From Labedaea rhizosphaerae (GTDB lineage: Bacteria > Actinomycetota > Actinomycetes > Mycobacteriales > Pseudonocardiaceae): a stretch of DNA of 64,000 bases. Both the position numbers and the translations under genes were made by a program. The stretch is taken from contig NZ_SNXZ01000006.1 in NCBI RefSeq assembly GCF_004362825.1, forward strand, positions 62,001-126,000. Direction: 5' to 3'. The notes below the pieces were generated by a model. The model ran no database searches. It saw nothing but the letters and a program-made list of their open reading frames with translations, and was not told the DNA's origin. Positions 8,647-17,571 of the stretch are shown piece after piece. The first letter of the stretch is position 1. Every line of letters begins with the position of its first letter.

Positions 8647-10011
8647 ATGACTGTCGATGTGTCGAAGCTGCGAGTCCGGGTCAGTGAGCTGCTGGCTGAG
8701 TACGGCATCCCGAGCGCCGCGATCGGCGTGCTGCGCGACGGGGAGATCACCGAGTTCGCGGTGGGCGTCAAGGACGTGACGACCGGGGAGCCGGCCACGA
8801 CCGGCACCGTCTACCAGCTCGGGTCCATGACCAAGACCTGGACGGCGCTCGCCGTCATGCAGCTCGTCGACGAGGGCGCGCTCGACCTGGACGCCCCGGT
8901 GGCGACCTACCTGCCGGGCTTCGCCGTCGCGGATCCGGAGGTGAGCGCCAAGGTCACCCCGCGCCACCTGCTCAACCACACCAACGGCATCGAGGAGGCC
9001 TACGGCGACGTCGGTGAAGACGACGACGTCTACGAACGCATGGTCGCGAACATCGCCGACGCACCCCAGGTCTTCCCGCTTGGCCACACCCACGGCTACA
9101 GCGCGGCCCTCGGTTACGCGATCCTCGCCCGCATCCTCGAGGTGCACGACGGCCAGCGCTGGGACGACCTCATGCGTGACCGCCTCTTCGACCCGATGGG
9201 CCTCACCAGCACGAACACCCGCCAGGACCAGGTGGATGCGGACCGCGCCGCCACCGGGCACCTGCTCCGCTCGCTCGACGAGGGCCCCATCGTCTCCCCG
9301 ATCCCCTACCTGCCAAGGGAGTTCGGTCCCGGCGGGAACATCACCGCCACGGTTCGCGAGGTCCTTGCGCTCGCCCACGTCTTCCTCCACGACGGCGTGG
9401 CGCCCAACGGAAAGCGCGTCGTTTCGGTCGAGGGCGTGCAGGAGATGCTGCATTCCCGTGTGCCGCTGCCGGATCCCTACATGTTCGGGCCGGCATGGGC
9501 CCTGGGCCTCATCGTCTGCGACTGGCATGGCGAGACCGTCTACGCGAGCGACGGCAGCACCGTCGGCCAGAACGCGCGGCTGCGGATCCTGCCCGACTCG
9601 AAGACGGCCGTCGCGATGCTGACCAACGGTAGTCCCAGGGAAAGCTTGTACCGCAAGGTGTTCAGCGAGATCCTGGGGCTGGGCGCCGCCCCGGACCTGC
9701 CGGCCGCGAACCCGTCGGCGGAGCTCGACCCGTCACGGTACGTCGGGGTCTACGAACGCCCGGGCACGCACTACGAGGTGATCGCCCATGACGGAAAGCT
9801 CCGCCTCGTCCACCACCTCGACCCGATGCACGCGCAGTTCCTCGGAAAACCGGAACGCCTCACCTACGAGCTGGTCCCGGTGAGCGAGACGCACTTCCTG
9901 GTGACCTCGACCGATCCGTTGGAGGACACGCAAACGGCGGCGATCTACGACTTCGTCGACGGCAAGGCCCGGTACCTGCACATCAACTGCCGGGTGCTCC
10001 CGGCTAGGTGA
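8647..10011 (+). CDS. Serine hydrolase of the class C beta-lactamase/esterase family
   Basis: 454 aa. The SxxK nucleophile motif is SMTK at 60-63, the Tyr motif is HGYSAALGY near 156, and the third-motif region is DGSTVGQNARLRI. A C-terminal lipocalin-like beta region follows, as in DUF3471-type esterases. No signal peptide or lipobox is seen, so it is likely cytoplasmic and acts as an esterase or peptidase rather than a secreted beta-lactamase. ATG 8647 has GGGAGGG 5-6 nt upstream. The 3' end overlaps the convergent acyl-CoA ligase by 8 nt. The TGCAAC operators upstream suggest control by the neighbouring regulator. Substrate not predictable. Confidence 0.88.
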   Translation: MTVDVSKLRVRVSELLAEYGIPSAAIGVLRDGEITEFAVGVKDVTTGEPATTGTVYQLGSMTKTWTALAVMQLVDEGALDLDAPVATYLPGFAVADPEVSAKVTPRHLLNHTNGIEEAYGDVGEDDDVYERMVANIADAPQVFPLGHTHGYSAALGYAILARILEVHDGQRWDDLMRDRLFDPMGLTSTNTRQDQVDADRAATGHLLRSLDEGPIVSPIPYLPREFGPGGNITATVREVLALAHVFLHDGVAPNGKRVVSVEGVQEMLHSRVPLPDPYMFGPAWALGLIVCDWHGETVYASDGSTVGQNARLRILPDSKTAVAMLTNGSPRESLYRKVFSEILGLGAAPDLPAANPSAELDPSRYVGVYERPGTHYEVIAHDGKLRLVHHLDPMHAQFLGKPERLTYELVPVSETHFLVTSTDPLEDTQTAAIYDFVDGKARYLHINCRVLPAR

Positions 10012-11566
10012 GCGTGGCCCGCAGCTCGCGCTTGAGGACCTTGCCCGCCGCCGACACGGGGATGGTGTCCACGACGCGGAGGTCACGCAACCGCTTGTAG
10101 TGCACGACTTGCTCGTTGATGGTCGCCAGCACGGTGTCGCGGTCGAAGTCGCCATCGGGCACGACGAACGCCACCGGCAGTTCGCCCGCCAGTTCGTCCG
10201 GCTTGCCCACCACGGCGGCCGCGCGCACCGACGGCAACGCGAGCAGCAGCTCCTCCAGCTCCCGCGGGTACACGTTGTACCCCTTGTACAGCACCAGGTC
10301 CTTCTTGCGATCCACAATGGACAGATAACCGTCCTCGTCCAGGACCCCGATGTCGCCGGTGTGCAGCCAGCCGTCCACCAGCACTTCGGCCGTCGCCTCG
10401 GGACGGTTGTGGTAGCCGGTCATCACCTGCGGCCCGCGGATGCACACCTCCCCGCGTTCCCCCGCGGGCAGCGGCTCCTCGCTGTCCTCGGCCACGACCT
10501 TGAGCTCGGTGTCGAACGTCGGCAGCCCGACCGTCCCCGGCTTGCGCACGCCCGAGGTGAACGCCGGGTTCAGCGTCGCGCCCATCGTCACCTCGGTCAG
10601 GCCGTAGCCCTCGATCACCTTGGCGTCAGGCAGGATCCGGTGCAGCCGCTCGATCGTGTCCAGGCTGAGCGGCGCCGCGCCCGTGCTGACGCTGCGCACC
10701 GACGACAGGTCGAACTTGCCCATCCGCCCGGTCGCCAGCAGCGCCGCGACCAGCGCCGGGGCGCCGCCGATGGTGGTGATCCGCAGCCGTTCGGCCTCCC
10801 GCAGGTAGTGCAGCGGGTCGAGGCGGGCGTGCAGGTGCAGCGTCGCGCCCGCCATGATCGGGCCGTTCAGGCCGCCGATCGTGCCCATGGCGTGGAACCA
10901 CGGCGTGAGGTTGATCGCCACGTCGCTGCCGAGCCGGGCCGGCCATTCCTCTTCCGAGCCGACCTGCTCGACGGTCACGTCGCCGTGGTCGTCGAGCACC
11001 GGCAGGGCGCCCATCCGCCAGCACGTGTTCTGCAGGGTGTTGACGACGACGTTGCGGATCGGCAGCCGCACGCCCTTGGACACGCCGGTCGTGCCGCCGG
11101 TGTAGGCGAGGTGTGCGAGGTCGTTCTCGAGGTCGACCGGCACCTGGTCGACCGGCACCTGGTCGAGCCCGGTGCTCTCGGCCTCGACCATCGTGTCGGT
11201 CATGGCCGCCGTGACGGTCAGCGCCACCTCCGCGTCACGCAGCTGCGCGTTGCGTGCGGCGTCCGGGAGCAGGGGGTTGACCGGCACGAACGTGGCCCCG
11301 GCGAACTGGATGCCGTAGTACGCGACCGGGTAGGCCAGGCAGTTCGGCATCACCAGCGCGACCCGGTCGCCGCGGCCGATCCCGCGCCCGGCGAGAGCCG
11401 CCGCGAACCGGTGCGCCCGATCGGCCAAGTCGTTGTAGGACAACGACTCCGCGTCCTGCTGGAAGACGGTGCGGGGGCCGTACCGGCGGGCGGCGGCGTC
11501 CAGGATGGAGCCGACGGCGACCGCGGGGTAGGTGAGCGACCTGGGTAGTTCCGGGGGCCACGTCAT
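10004..11566 (-). CDS. AMP-dependent fatty acid/acyl-CoA ligase
   Basis: 520 aa ANL-superfamily enzyme that adenylates a carboxylic acid and forms its CoA thioester. Motifs: [11 protein letters not shown] near 165 (P-loop-like), [39 protein letters not shown] (hinge) and the catalytic Lys in [10 protein letters not shown] at the C-terminus. QVPVD is repeated in tandem near residue 138 because of a 15-bp duplication at about 11131-11163. The start is ATG 11566, 8 nt after a TATCTT hexamer. It is divergent from the acyl-CoA dehydrogenase with shared palindromes between, so both probably serve one fatty-acid degradation regulon. Chain length unknown. Confidence 0.93.
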   Translation of the reverse strand: MTWPPELPRSLTYPAVAVGSILDAAARRYGPRTVFQQDAESLSYNDLADRAHRFAAALAGRGIGRGDRVALVMPNCLAYPVAYYGIQFAGATFVPVNPLLPDAARNAQLRDAEVALTVTAAMTDTMVEAESTGLDQVPVDQVPVDLENDLAHLAYTGGTTGVSKGVRLPIRNVVVNTLQNTCWRMGALPVLDDHGDVTVEQVGSEEEWPARLGSDVAINLTPWFHAMGTIGGLNGPIMAGATLHLHARLDPLHYLREAERLRITTIGGAPALVAALLATGRMGKFDLSSVRSVSTGAAPLSLDTIERLHRILPDAKVIEGYGLTEVTMGATLNPAFTSGVRKPGTVGLPTFDTELKVVAEDSEEPLPAGERGEVCIRGPQVMTGYHNRPEATAEVLVDGWLHTGDIGVLDEDGYLSIVDRKKDLVLYKGYNVYPRELEELLLALPSVRAAAVVGKPDELAGELPVAFVVPDGDFDRDTVLATINEQVVHYKRLRDLRVVDTIPVSAAGKVLKRELRATLT

Positions 11567-11582
11567 AGGTTCCGAAGATACC

Positions 11583-11621
11583 TACCAACCGGCCGGTATG
11601 TCGCCGGTTACCGGTCGGTAA
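11583..11621. promoter_or_regulatory. Two palindromes between ligase and acyl-CoA dehydrogenase
   Basis: TACCAACCGGCCGGTA (11583-11598) contains the 10-bp palindrome ACCGGCCGGT, and TTACCGGTCGGTAA (11608-11621) has perfect 6-bp arms. The sites lie 17-55 nt upstream of the ligase start and 50-90 nt upstream of the dehydrogenase start. Their size and symmetry suit a TetR-family fatty-acid regulator; the regulator itself is not in the immediate neighbourhood. Confidence 0.6.
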
Positions 11622-11671
11622 GTTCTCCGTCTACCATGGGTGGGCGACCCCGTGGCGAGGGAGGAATCGGC

Positions 11672-12829
11672 GTGAACAGCGGTTATGAGCTCTACCGGCT
11701 CGGTGAGGAACACGAGGCGGTGCGCGAGGCCGTTCGCGCGCTGGCGGAGAAGGAGATCGCGCCGTTCGCGGCGGAGGTCGACGAGCACGAGCGCTACCCC
11801 GACGAGGCCCTGGCCGCGCTGAACAAGGCCGGTTTCAACGCCCCGCACATCCCCGACGCCTACGACGGCCAAGGCGCGGACTCGGTCGCCGCCAACATCG
11901 TGATCGAGGAGGTCGCCCGGGTCTGCGCGGCGTCGTCGCTGATCCCCGCGGTCAACAAGCTCGGCACGATGAACCTGATCCTCGGCGGCTCCGAAGAGCT
12001 GAAGAAGCAGGTGCTGCCGTCGATCGCCGCCGGTGAGATGGCGTCGTACGCGCTCTCGGAGCGCGAGGCCGGCTCGGACACCGCGTCCATGCGCACGCGG
12101 GCGCGCCTGGACGGTGACCACTGGGTGCTCAACGGCACCAAGTGCTGGATCACCAACGCCGGGATCTCCACCTGGTACACCGTGATGGCCGTGTCCGACC
12201 CGGACGCGGACAAGCCGGCCAACGGCATCTCCGCGTTCATGGTCCACAAGGACGACCCCGGCTTCTCGATCGGGCCGAAGGAGCGCAAGCTCGGCATCAA
12301 GGGCTCGCCGACCCGCGAGATCTACTTCGAGGACTGCACCATCCCGGCCGACCGGATCATCGGCGAGCCGGGCCAGGGGCTGAAGCTGGCGTTCCGCACC
12401 CTCGACCACACGCGGCACTCGATCGGCGCGCAAGCGCTCGGCATCGCGCAGGGTGCGCTGGAGGCCACGATCGCGTATGTCAAGGAGCGCAAGCAGTTCC
12501 GCAAGGCCATCGCCGACTTCCAGGGCGTGCAGTTCATGCTCGCGGACATGGGCATGAAGATCGAAGCGGCCCGCCACCTGGTCTACGCGGCGGCGGCGAA
12601 GGTCGAACGCGGCGACTCGGACGCGTCGTTCGCCTCGAGCGCGGCGAAGACGTTCGCGTCGGACACCGCCATGCAGGTCACCACCGATGCGGTGCAGTTG
12701 TTCGGCGGAGCCGGCTACACGCGTGACTTCCCGGTCGAACGCATGATGCGCGACGCCAAGATCACCCAGATCTACGAAGGCACGAACCAGATCCAGCGCA
12801 TGGTCATGGCCCGCCAACTGTTGCGCTGA
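11672..12829 (+). CDS. fadE25: Acyl-CoA dehydrogenase, FadE25 type
   Basis: 385 aa flavoenzyme that introduces the alpha,beta double bond of an acyl-CoA in beta-oxidation, passing electrons to [14 protein letters not shown] (about 124-134) and [11 protein letters not shown] contact FAD, and the catalytic Glu lies in [10 protein letters not shown] at about 369. Length is normal. Start GTG 11672 is chosen for the GAGGGAGGAATCGGC leader; an ATG at 11636 in frame lacks a site. The mycobacterial FadE25 gene is also next to purE/purK, which supports the name. A 22-bp repeat array begins within a few nt of the stop. Confidence 0.93.
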   Translation: MNSGYELYRLGEEHEAVREAVRALAEKEIAPFAAEVDEHERYPDEALAALNKAGFNAPHIPDAYDGQGADSVAANIVIEEVARVCAASSLIPAVNKLGTMNLILGGSEELKKQVLPSIAAGEMASYALSEREAGSDTASMRTRARLDGDHWVLNGTKCWITNAGISTWYTVMAVSDPDADKPANGISAFMVHKDDPGFSIGPKERKLGIKGSPTREIYFEDCTIPADRIIGEPGQGLKLAFRTLDHTRHSIGAQALGIAQGALEATIAYVKERKQFRKAIADFQGVQFMLADMGMKIEAARHLVYAAAAKVERGDSDASFASSAAKTFASDTAMQVTTDAVQLFGGAGYTRDFPVERMMRDAKITQIYEGTNQIQRMVMARQLLR

Positions 12830-12834
12830 CCGGG

Positions 12835-13005
12835 CGTGTCCCACACCCAGGTCAGGTGTGTCCCCCGTTCCGGCCCGGTGTGTCCTTCACACGAGTGTGA
12901 GACACGGCCTACGTGAGTGTGGGACTCGCCCGACGCGAACGTGGGACACACCCCGCGTGAGCGTGGGACACGCCCCCGCGCGGGTGTGGATGGTCCGGGT
13001 GACCG
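12835..13005. repeat. 22-bp GGGACAC repeat array 1 (with orientation switch)
   Basis: Degenerate 22-nt units begin 5 nt after the fadE stop. The first three read GTGTCCC on the plus strand and the last four read GGGACAC, so the array is inverted about its middle. GGTGTGTCCCCCGTTC (12855-12870) pairs with GAACGTGGGACACACC (12937-12952) at 15 of 16 positions. The same unit forms arrays at 25.5-26.06 and 52.28-52.45 kb. The transcript could fold into a long hairpin at the fadE 3' end. No protein is supported here. Confidence 0.85.
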
Positions 13006-13108
13006 AGCGCCCACAGCCCGTCAACTGACCCTGCCAAGGGTTCCCGAGCCCGCGGGGCATCACTAGGGTGGCTCAGTCCTGATCTTGCCAGCCCTTGGGA
13101 GCGGTCTC

Positions 13109-14551
13109 ATGTCCGAGCGAGTCGGTCGGCGTCGGTTCCTCGCCGGTACCGCGGTCGCCGCAACCGTTGTCGCCTTCGACCCGGTGTTCGGCTGGGTCGC
13201 GGAGGCCGACCCGCGCACCGACGGCGCGATCGCGGTGCCGGGCCTCGACGGTGAGCTGGTCACCGATCCCGCGTCGCTCGCCGAGGCCGCCGACGACTAC
13301 GGCCACATCGTGCACCGCACACCGATCGCCGTGCTGCGACCCGCGTCCGTGCACGACGTGCAGGTGATGGTCCGCTACGCCGACCGCCACGGGCTCAAGG
13401 TCGCCATGCGCGGGCAGGGCCACTCGACGTTCGGCCAGGCGCAGGTCAAGGGCGGTGTCGTCATCGACTCGCGCACGCTCGCCACCATCCACGACATCTC
13501 CCCGCGGGGCGCCGTCGTCGACGCCGGCGTGCAGTGGCTCGACCTCGCGCGGGCGGCCACCGCCAAGGGCCTCACGCCGCCGGTGTTCACCGACTACCTC
13601 GGCCTCTCGGTCGGCGGCACGCTGTCCGTCGGCGGGGTCGGCGGCGCGACCTCGCACCACGGTTTACAGGTGGACAACGCGCTCGAGTTACAGGTCGTGA
13701 CCGGCCAGGGGGACCTGGTCACGTGTTCGGCCAGTTGCAACGCGGAACTGTTCCGCGCGGTGCTCGGCGGCCTCGGCCAGTTCGGCATCATCGTGCGGGC
13801 CACCGTGAAGGTGATCCCCGCCAAGACGACCGCGCGGGTGTACCACCTCAACTACGCCGACGTCGCCAAGCTGACCGCCGCGCAGCGGATCGCCTTGGCC
13901 GACGGGCGTTTCGACTACCTCGAGGGCAGCGTCAACGCGGTCGAGGGCGGCGGCTGGAGCTACCAGCTCGAAGGCCTCGTCTACTACACCGCCCCGGACG
14001 CGCCCGATGACGCCGCGAAGGTCGCCGGGCTGCCCGCGCCGACCTCCAGCGACATCTCCGAGGTCACGTACTTCGACTGGCTCAACCGCATCTACGCGCT
14101 GGTCGAGCAGCTCAAGCAGTTCGGCTTCCCGAGCCCGTGGCTCAACCTCTACCTACCCGGCGACGCGACCGACAGGTACGTCGCCGACACGATGGCGAGC
14201 CTCACCACCGCGGACACCGGCGGCGGCCCGATCCTGTTGTACCCGATCAAGACGAACCTCTTGACCAGGCCAAACGTCGAGGTGCCGGACACCCCGATCG
14301 CGTTCCTCTTCGCCATCCTGCGCCTGGCCGCCGACCCGGCGCTCGTCGATCCGATGGTCAAGAGCAACCGCGCCCTGTACGAGAAGGCGCGGGCCTGCGG
14401 CGGGAAGCTGTACCCCGTCAGCGCGGTGCCGATGTCCCCTGTGGACTGGGTCCAGCACTACGGCGGCGACTACCCGCGGTTCGCCGCGGACAAGGCGTTG
14501 TTCGACCCGCGGCACACGCTCACGCCCGGCCAGGGGATCTTCGGGGCATGA
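13109..14551 (+). CDS. Tat-exported FAD oxidoreductase resembling cytokinin dehydrogenase
   Basis: 480 aa. The N-terminus MSERVGRRRFLAGTAVAAT is a twin-arginine signal. The PCMH-type FAD domain has RGQGHSTFGQAQ with H105 and S106, where plant cytokinin dehydrogenases bind FAD covalently through the His of GHS. The second half carries other CKX-family blocks: RFDYLEGSV, PWLNLYLP, GPILLYPIK and a C-terminal FDPRHTLTPGQGIF. In that family the enzyme cleaves the N6 side chain of cytokinins. Start ATG 13109 has GGGAG 8 nt upstream. The 3' end overlaps the next gene by ATGA. Specificity for cytokinin rather than another amine or alcohol is inferred. Confidence 0.82.
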   Translation: MSERVGRRRFLAGTAVAATVVAFDPVFGWVAEADPRTDGAIAVPGLDGELVTDPASLAEAADDYGHIVHRTPIAVLRPASVHDVQVMVRYADRHGLKVAMRGQGHSTFGQAQVKGGVVIDSRTLATIHDISPRGAVVDAGVQWLDLARAATAKGLTPPVFTDYLGLSVGGTLSVGGVGGATSHHGLQVDNALELQVVTGQGDLVTCSASCNAELFRAVLGGLGQFGIIVRATVKVIPAKTTARVYHLNYADVAKLTAAQRIALADGRFDYLEGSVNAVEGGGWSYQLEGLVYYTAPDAPDDAAKVAGLPAPTSSDISEVTYFDWLNRIYALVEQLKQFGFPSPWLNLYLPGDATDRYVADTMASLTTADTGGGPILLYPIKTNLLTRPNVEVPDTPIAFLFAILRLAADPALVDPMVKSNRALYEKARACGGKLYPVSAVPMSPVDWVQHYGGDYPRFAADKALFDPRHTLTPGQGIFGA

Positions 14552-15519
14552 GCCCCGCGCTGCTCGGTGAGGTGACGTGCCCGTCCGGGCTGCTCGTCGT
14601 GGTCGACGGCGGCTACCTGCGCCTGTGGTCGGGAACCGGGTCGCCGGCCGAGGTGGACCCGGAGCTGCTCGGCGTCAGCGACCCCGAGGACGTGCGCGGC
14701 GCGGGGGACTTCGAGATCGTCGGTCCGGACGCCGAGGCCGCGGCCCGTTCGTTCGACCGGCAGGAAGGCGTGTGGCTCTACGACATCCCGGCGTCCGGGA
14801 TCCCGAAGGTGACCGCCTCCTTCGCCGAGCACTGCCGCGAACACGGCTTCACCGCGCGGATGCAGCGCACCGAGCGCGTGCCGCACCGCACGCGGGTGCA
14901 GCGTTGCGCGCCGGGCAGCTTCATCATGTTCGGTGTTCCGGTGGTAGCGATCGCCGGTGTGCCAACGGATCGCGCGTTGCCGGTCTACTCCGTGCAGGAA
15001 GGTGAGCAGGCGCAGGCCGTGATCCACGTGGCCGATGCCGAGGTGGTGTCGCGGCAGCGGATCGGCGAGATCTTCGTCGACTGGGCCCGTTATGCCATCG
15101 CTGATGCGGACGCGTTGACCGAGTGGCGCCACGACGAACCCATCGACGGGCGTGCGGACGTGGCGTTCTGGGGCCGCGACCAGGAACGGGCCGCGGCGGC
15201 GACCGGCGCGTTCCGGGTGGACAACGGCTACGGCTGGTCCGATGTGGACGTTGCCGACGCGATGGAACGCCTGCGCCAGTTGGATTCGTGGCAGCAGGCG
15301 CACCCGGACCAGAAGATCGCCGTGGACTACCGGCCGCACTCGCACCACTGGCGCGTGATGCGCGAGGTGCGCGCGTCGGCCACCGTCTCCGGCACCACGG
15401 AGGTCGGCGGCGCGCAGCTCCTGTTCGCCATGACACCGCACGGCGACGGCTGGTACCCGGTCTACGCGGAGTACGGCCGCGCGGGCGAGCTGGTCAAGAT
15501 CAAGCTGATCCTCGGCTGA
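14548..15519 (+). CDS. Conserved-looking protein of unknown function, coupled to the FAD oxidoreductase
   Basis: 323 aa, not recognised. It starts at the ATG of an ATGA overlap with the flavoprotein gene, so the two are made together. The sequence is acidic and soluble with no signal peptide or membrane segment. Several Trp/Tyr-rich stretches (GYGWSDVDVADAM, YRPHSHHWRVMREVRASATVSG, GDGWYPVYAEYGRAGELVKIKLILG) suggest a beta-rich fold of the kind seen in DUF4241-like proteins, but no signature allows a family name. Its job may relate to the exported oxidase, although it appears cytoplasmic. Confidence 0.75.
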   Translation: MSPALLGEVTCPSGLLVVVDGGYLRLWSGTGSPAEVDPELLGVSDPEDVRGAGDFEIVGPDAEAAARSFDRQEGVWLYDIPASGIPKVTASFAEHCREHGFTARMQRTERVPHRTRVQRCAPGSFIMFGVPVVAIAGVPTDRALPVYSVQEGEQAQAVIHVADAEVVSRQRIGEIFVDWARYAIADADALTEWRHDEPIDGRADVAFWGRDQERAAAATGAFRVDNGYGWSDVDVADAMERLRQLDSWQQAHPDQKIAVDYRPHSHHWRVMREVRASATVSGTTEVGGAQLLFAMTPHGDGWYPVYAEYGRAGELVKIKLILG

Positions 15520-15522
15520 CGC

Positions 15523-16335
15523 CTACTTCAGCAGGCTGCGGCCGCCGCGCTTGACGACCTCCTGGTAGTACGAGCCCAGCAGGCGGGGGAGCGCGTCGAT
15601 CGCGTACGCATCCGGGCCGACCAGGATCCGCGCTCGGTTGCGGCGCACCCCGGCCAGGATCGTCCGGGCGGCCGACTCGGGCGTGGTGCGGGCGACCTGC
15701 TCGAACTTGCGGCCCATCTCCTCGGGTTTGTCGGCGGCGTCGGTGCTGCGGGCGTTGCGGGCGATGTTGGTCTTGATGCCGCCGGGGTGCACGCACGAGA
15801 CCCCGACCGGCAGCTTCTCCAGCTCCATCTCCTGGCGCAGGGCCTCGGTGAAGCCGCGCACCGCGAACTTCGCCGCGTTGTAGGCCGCCTGGGTCGGGAC
15901 CGCGATCAGGCCGAAGACGCTGGACAGGTTCACCACGTGCCCGTCGCCGGACTCGATCAGGTGCGGCAGGAACGCGCGTGTGCCGTGCACGACACCCCAG
16001 AAGTCGATGTCCATGACCCAGTTCAGGTCCTCGTCGGACATCTCGCGGATGGTGCCCTTCATGGCCACCCCGGCGTTGTTGATCACCAGGTTGACCGCGC
16101 CGAAGTCGGCGGCGACCTGCGAAGCGTGCGCGTAGACCGCATCCCGGTCGGCGACGTCGAGGGCGTAGCCGCGGGCCTCGGCCCCGGCCAGTCGCAGGGT
16201 TTCGGCGAGCCCTTCGGCGTCGATGTCCGATGCGGCGACGCGTGCGCCCTCGGCGACCAGCCGGACGGTCAGGGCCCGGCCGATGCCCGAGCCCGCACCG
16301 GTGACCACGGCGACCTTGTTCTTGAACGACCTCAT
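15523..16335 (-). CDS. Short-chain dehydrogenase/reductase
   Basis: 270 aa classical SDR. TGAGSGIG at 12-19 binds the nucleotide, NNAG is at 86-89, and the catalytic set is S138/S139, Y152 and K156 (YNAAK). D37 after the second strand favours NAD(H). The C-terminus is extended and basic (SYYQEVVKRGGRSLLK). Start ATG 16335 has GGGAGG 5 nt upstream. The stop lies 3 nt from the convergent unknown gene. The substrate cannot be told; this subgroup (SDR with a DxDxWGV block) is common in actinomycete lipid metabolism. Confidence 0.9.
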   Translation of the reverse strand: MRSFKNKVAVVTGAGSGIGRALTVRLVAEGARVAASDIDAEGLAETLRLAGAEARGYALDVADRDAVYAHASQVAADFGAVNLVINNAGVAMKGTIREMSDEDLNWVMDIDFWGVVHGTRAFLPHLIESGDGHVVNLSSVFGLIAVPTQAAYNAAKFAVRGFTEALRQEMELEKLPVGVSCVHPGGIKTNIARNARSTDAADKPEEMGRKFEQVARTTPESAARTILAGVRRNRARILVGPDAYAIDALPRLLGSYYQEVVKRGGRSLLK

Positions 16336-16362
16336 GTTGGCCTCCCTACCGAGGGTAAGTTA

Positions 16363-17043
16363 CTACGAGAGGTCGTGGTTCGTCCGCTCGGCCGCGCGGT
16401 GCGCGTCGAGGCGGGCCGGGTTCGACACCTGCACCAGCGACCCGCCCGCGGCCAGCACGGCGAGGAAACCGCGGATGACCCCGTCCGGCACCGTCCAGTC
16501 CAGTGTGGACATGACGCGCGCCTCGGCCGGGATGCCTGCCGCGCGCGCCGCGGCCACCGTCTCGGCCACCGTGGCGCCCGCCAGGGCCGGGGTGTCGTCC
16601 GGAACGTCTTGCAGGGCAAGGAACTGGTCGCCGTGCAGGCGGGCCTCGCCGATGTAGTCGACGCCGTCGGCCACGTCACCGAGCTCGAGTCCCATGGGGT
16701 GCAAGGAAACCCGCGCGAGGACGCCGCTGGTCGTGATCGGGGTGGCCGGCCCGGCGAGGGTGACCCGTGCGCCGGCCGGGTCGGCGATCACGTGGGCGCC
16801 GCACCACCACGCGCCGAGCAGCACGCCCGCGGTCTGCCAATGCGCGGGCAGCACAACGGAAACCGGATCGCCCGGCTCGACGTCGTACTCCTCGGTCAGC
16901 CAGTTCGCGGTCTTCGCGGCCCAGTTCGCGAGCGTCGCCCCCGACAGCTCGACGCGGCTGCCGGTGGCGTCGTCGTAGTGGGTGATCACCGGGCGGGCCG
17001 GGTTCGTCAGCAGGGGCAGGAACAGGCGCTCGGTAACGGTCAC
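16363..17043 (-). CDS. TIGR03089-family protein (truncated adenylate-forming-enzyme fold)
   Basis: 226 aa, matching the actinobacterial TIGR03089 family: an N-terminal piece of an AMP-ligase-like fold (LFLPLLTNPARPVITHYDD.TGSRVELS, TANWL, PAHWQTAGVLLGAWWCGAHV) without the P-loop and hinge motifs, so not an active ligase by itself. The M. tuberculosis counterpart (Rv3268) also sits between the LCP gene and fadE25, which supports the identification by position. It is divergent from the lipoprotein gene with 39 bp between. Function unknown. Confidence 0.85.
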   Translation of the reverse strand: MTVTERLFLPLLTNPARPVITHYDDATGSRVELSGATLANWAAKTANWLTEEYDVEPGDPVSVVLPAHWQTAGVLLGAWWCGAHVIADPAGARVTLAGPATPITTSGVLARVSLHPMGLELGDVADGVDYIGEARLHGDQFLALQDVPDDTPALAGATVAETVAAARAAGIPAEARVMSTLDWTVPDGVIRGFLAVLAAGGSLVQVSNPARLDAHRAAERTNHDLS

Positions 17044-17082
17044 TGTTTAATCGTACAAATCCACAGGGGTCAGGGAGGGCTC

Positions 17083-17571
17083 ATGCGATCTTCGATGGCG
17101 GTGGCCGGGTCGGCGGCCGTGCTGTTGGCGCTGCTGGTGAGCGGGTGCGGCAGCGACACGACCGGGTCGGCGCACCCGCAGACGACCACGACGGCGACCA
17201 CGACCGGCTCGAGCGTTCCGGGTGTTCCGGGTGTGGGTGGCGGCGAGACCAGCCTGCCCGCCATCGACACCAAGACCCTGGAGCAACCCGACCCGCTCGA
17301 GTCGCTGGCCGGTGACTGGCGCCAGGACACCACGAGCAAGCCGATCATGGCCCACGTGGCGAAGGACGGCGGCATCACGCTCGCCCAGGACGGCCGGACG
17401 GCCAAGGGGCAGTTCGTCTGGCTCGGCGACAAGCACTTCCGCATCCTGCTCATCTCCACCCAGGGCACCGCCCCGGCCCACATCACGGCCGACCTCAGCG
17501 CCGACGGCAACACGATGACCGTGCACAGCTCCGCGGAACCGGGCCCGATCGTCTACAAGCGCGTCGGCTAG
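17083..17571 (+). CDS. Small secreted lipoprotein
   Basis: 162 aa. Signal peptide MRSSMAVAGSAAVLLALLVSGC with lipobox LVSGC, so it is predicted to be lipid-anchored on the outer face of the membrane. A Thr-rich linker follows, then a beta-rich domain of about 90 aa (SLAGDWRQDTTSKPIMAHVAKDGG and following) that looks like a small lipocalin-like or META-like barrel. ATG 17083 has GGGAGG 4 nt upstream. The stop overlaps the convergent LCP gene by 4 nt. Function unknown. Confidence 0.85.
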   Translation: MRSSMAVAGSAAVLLALLVSGCGSDTTGSAHPQTTTTATTTGSSVPGVPGVGGGETSLPAIDTKTLEQPDPLESLAGDWRQDTTSKPIMAHVAKDGGITLAQDGRTAKGQFVWLGDKHFRILLISTQGTAPAHITADLSADGNTMTVHSSAEPGPIVYKRVG

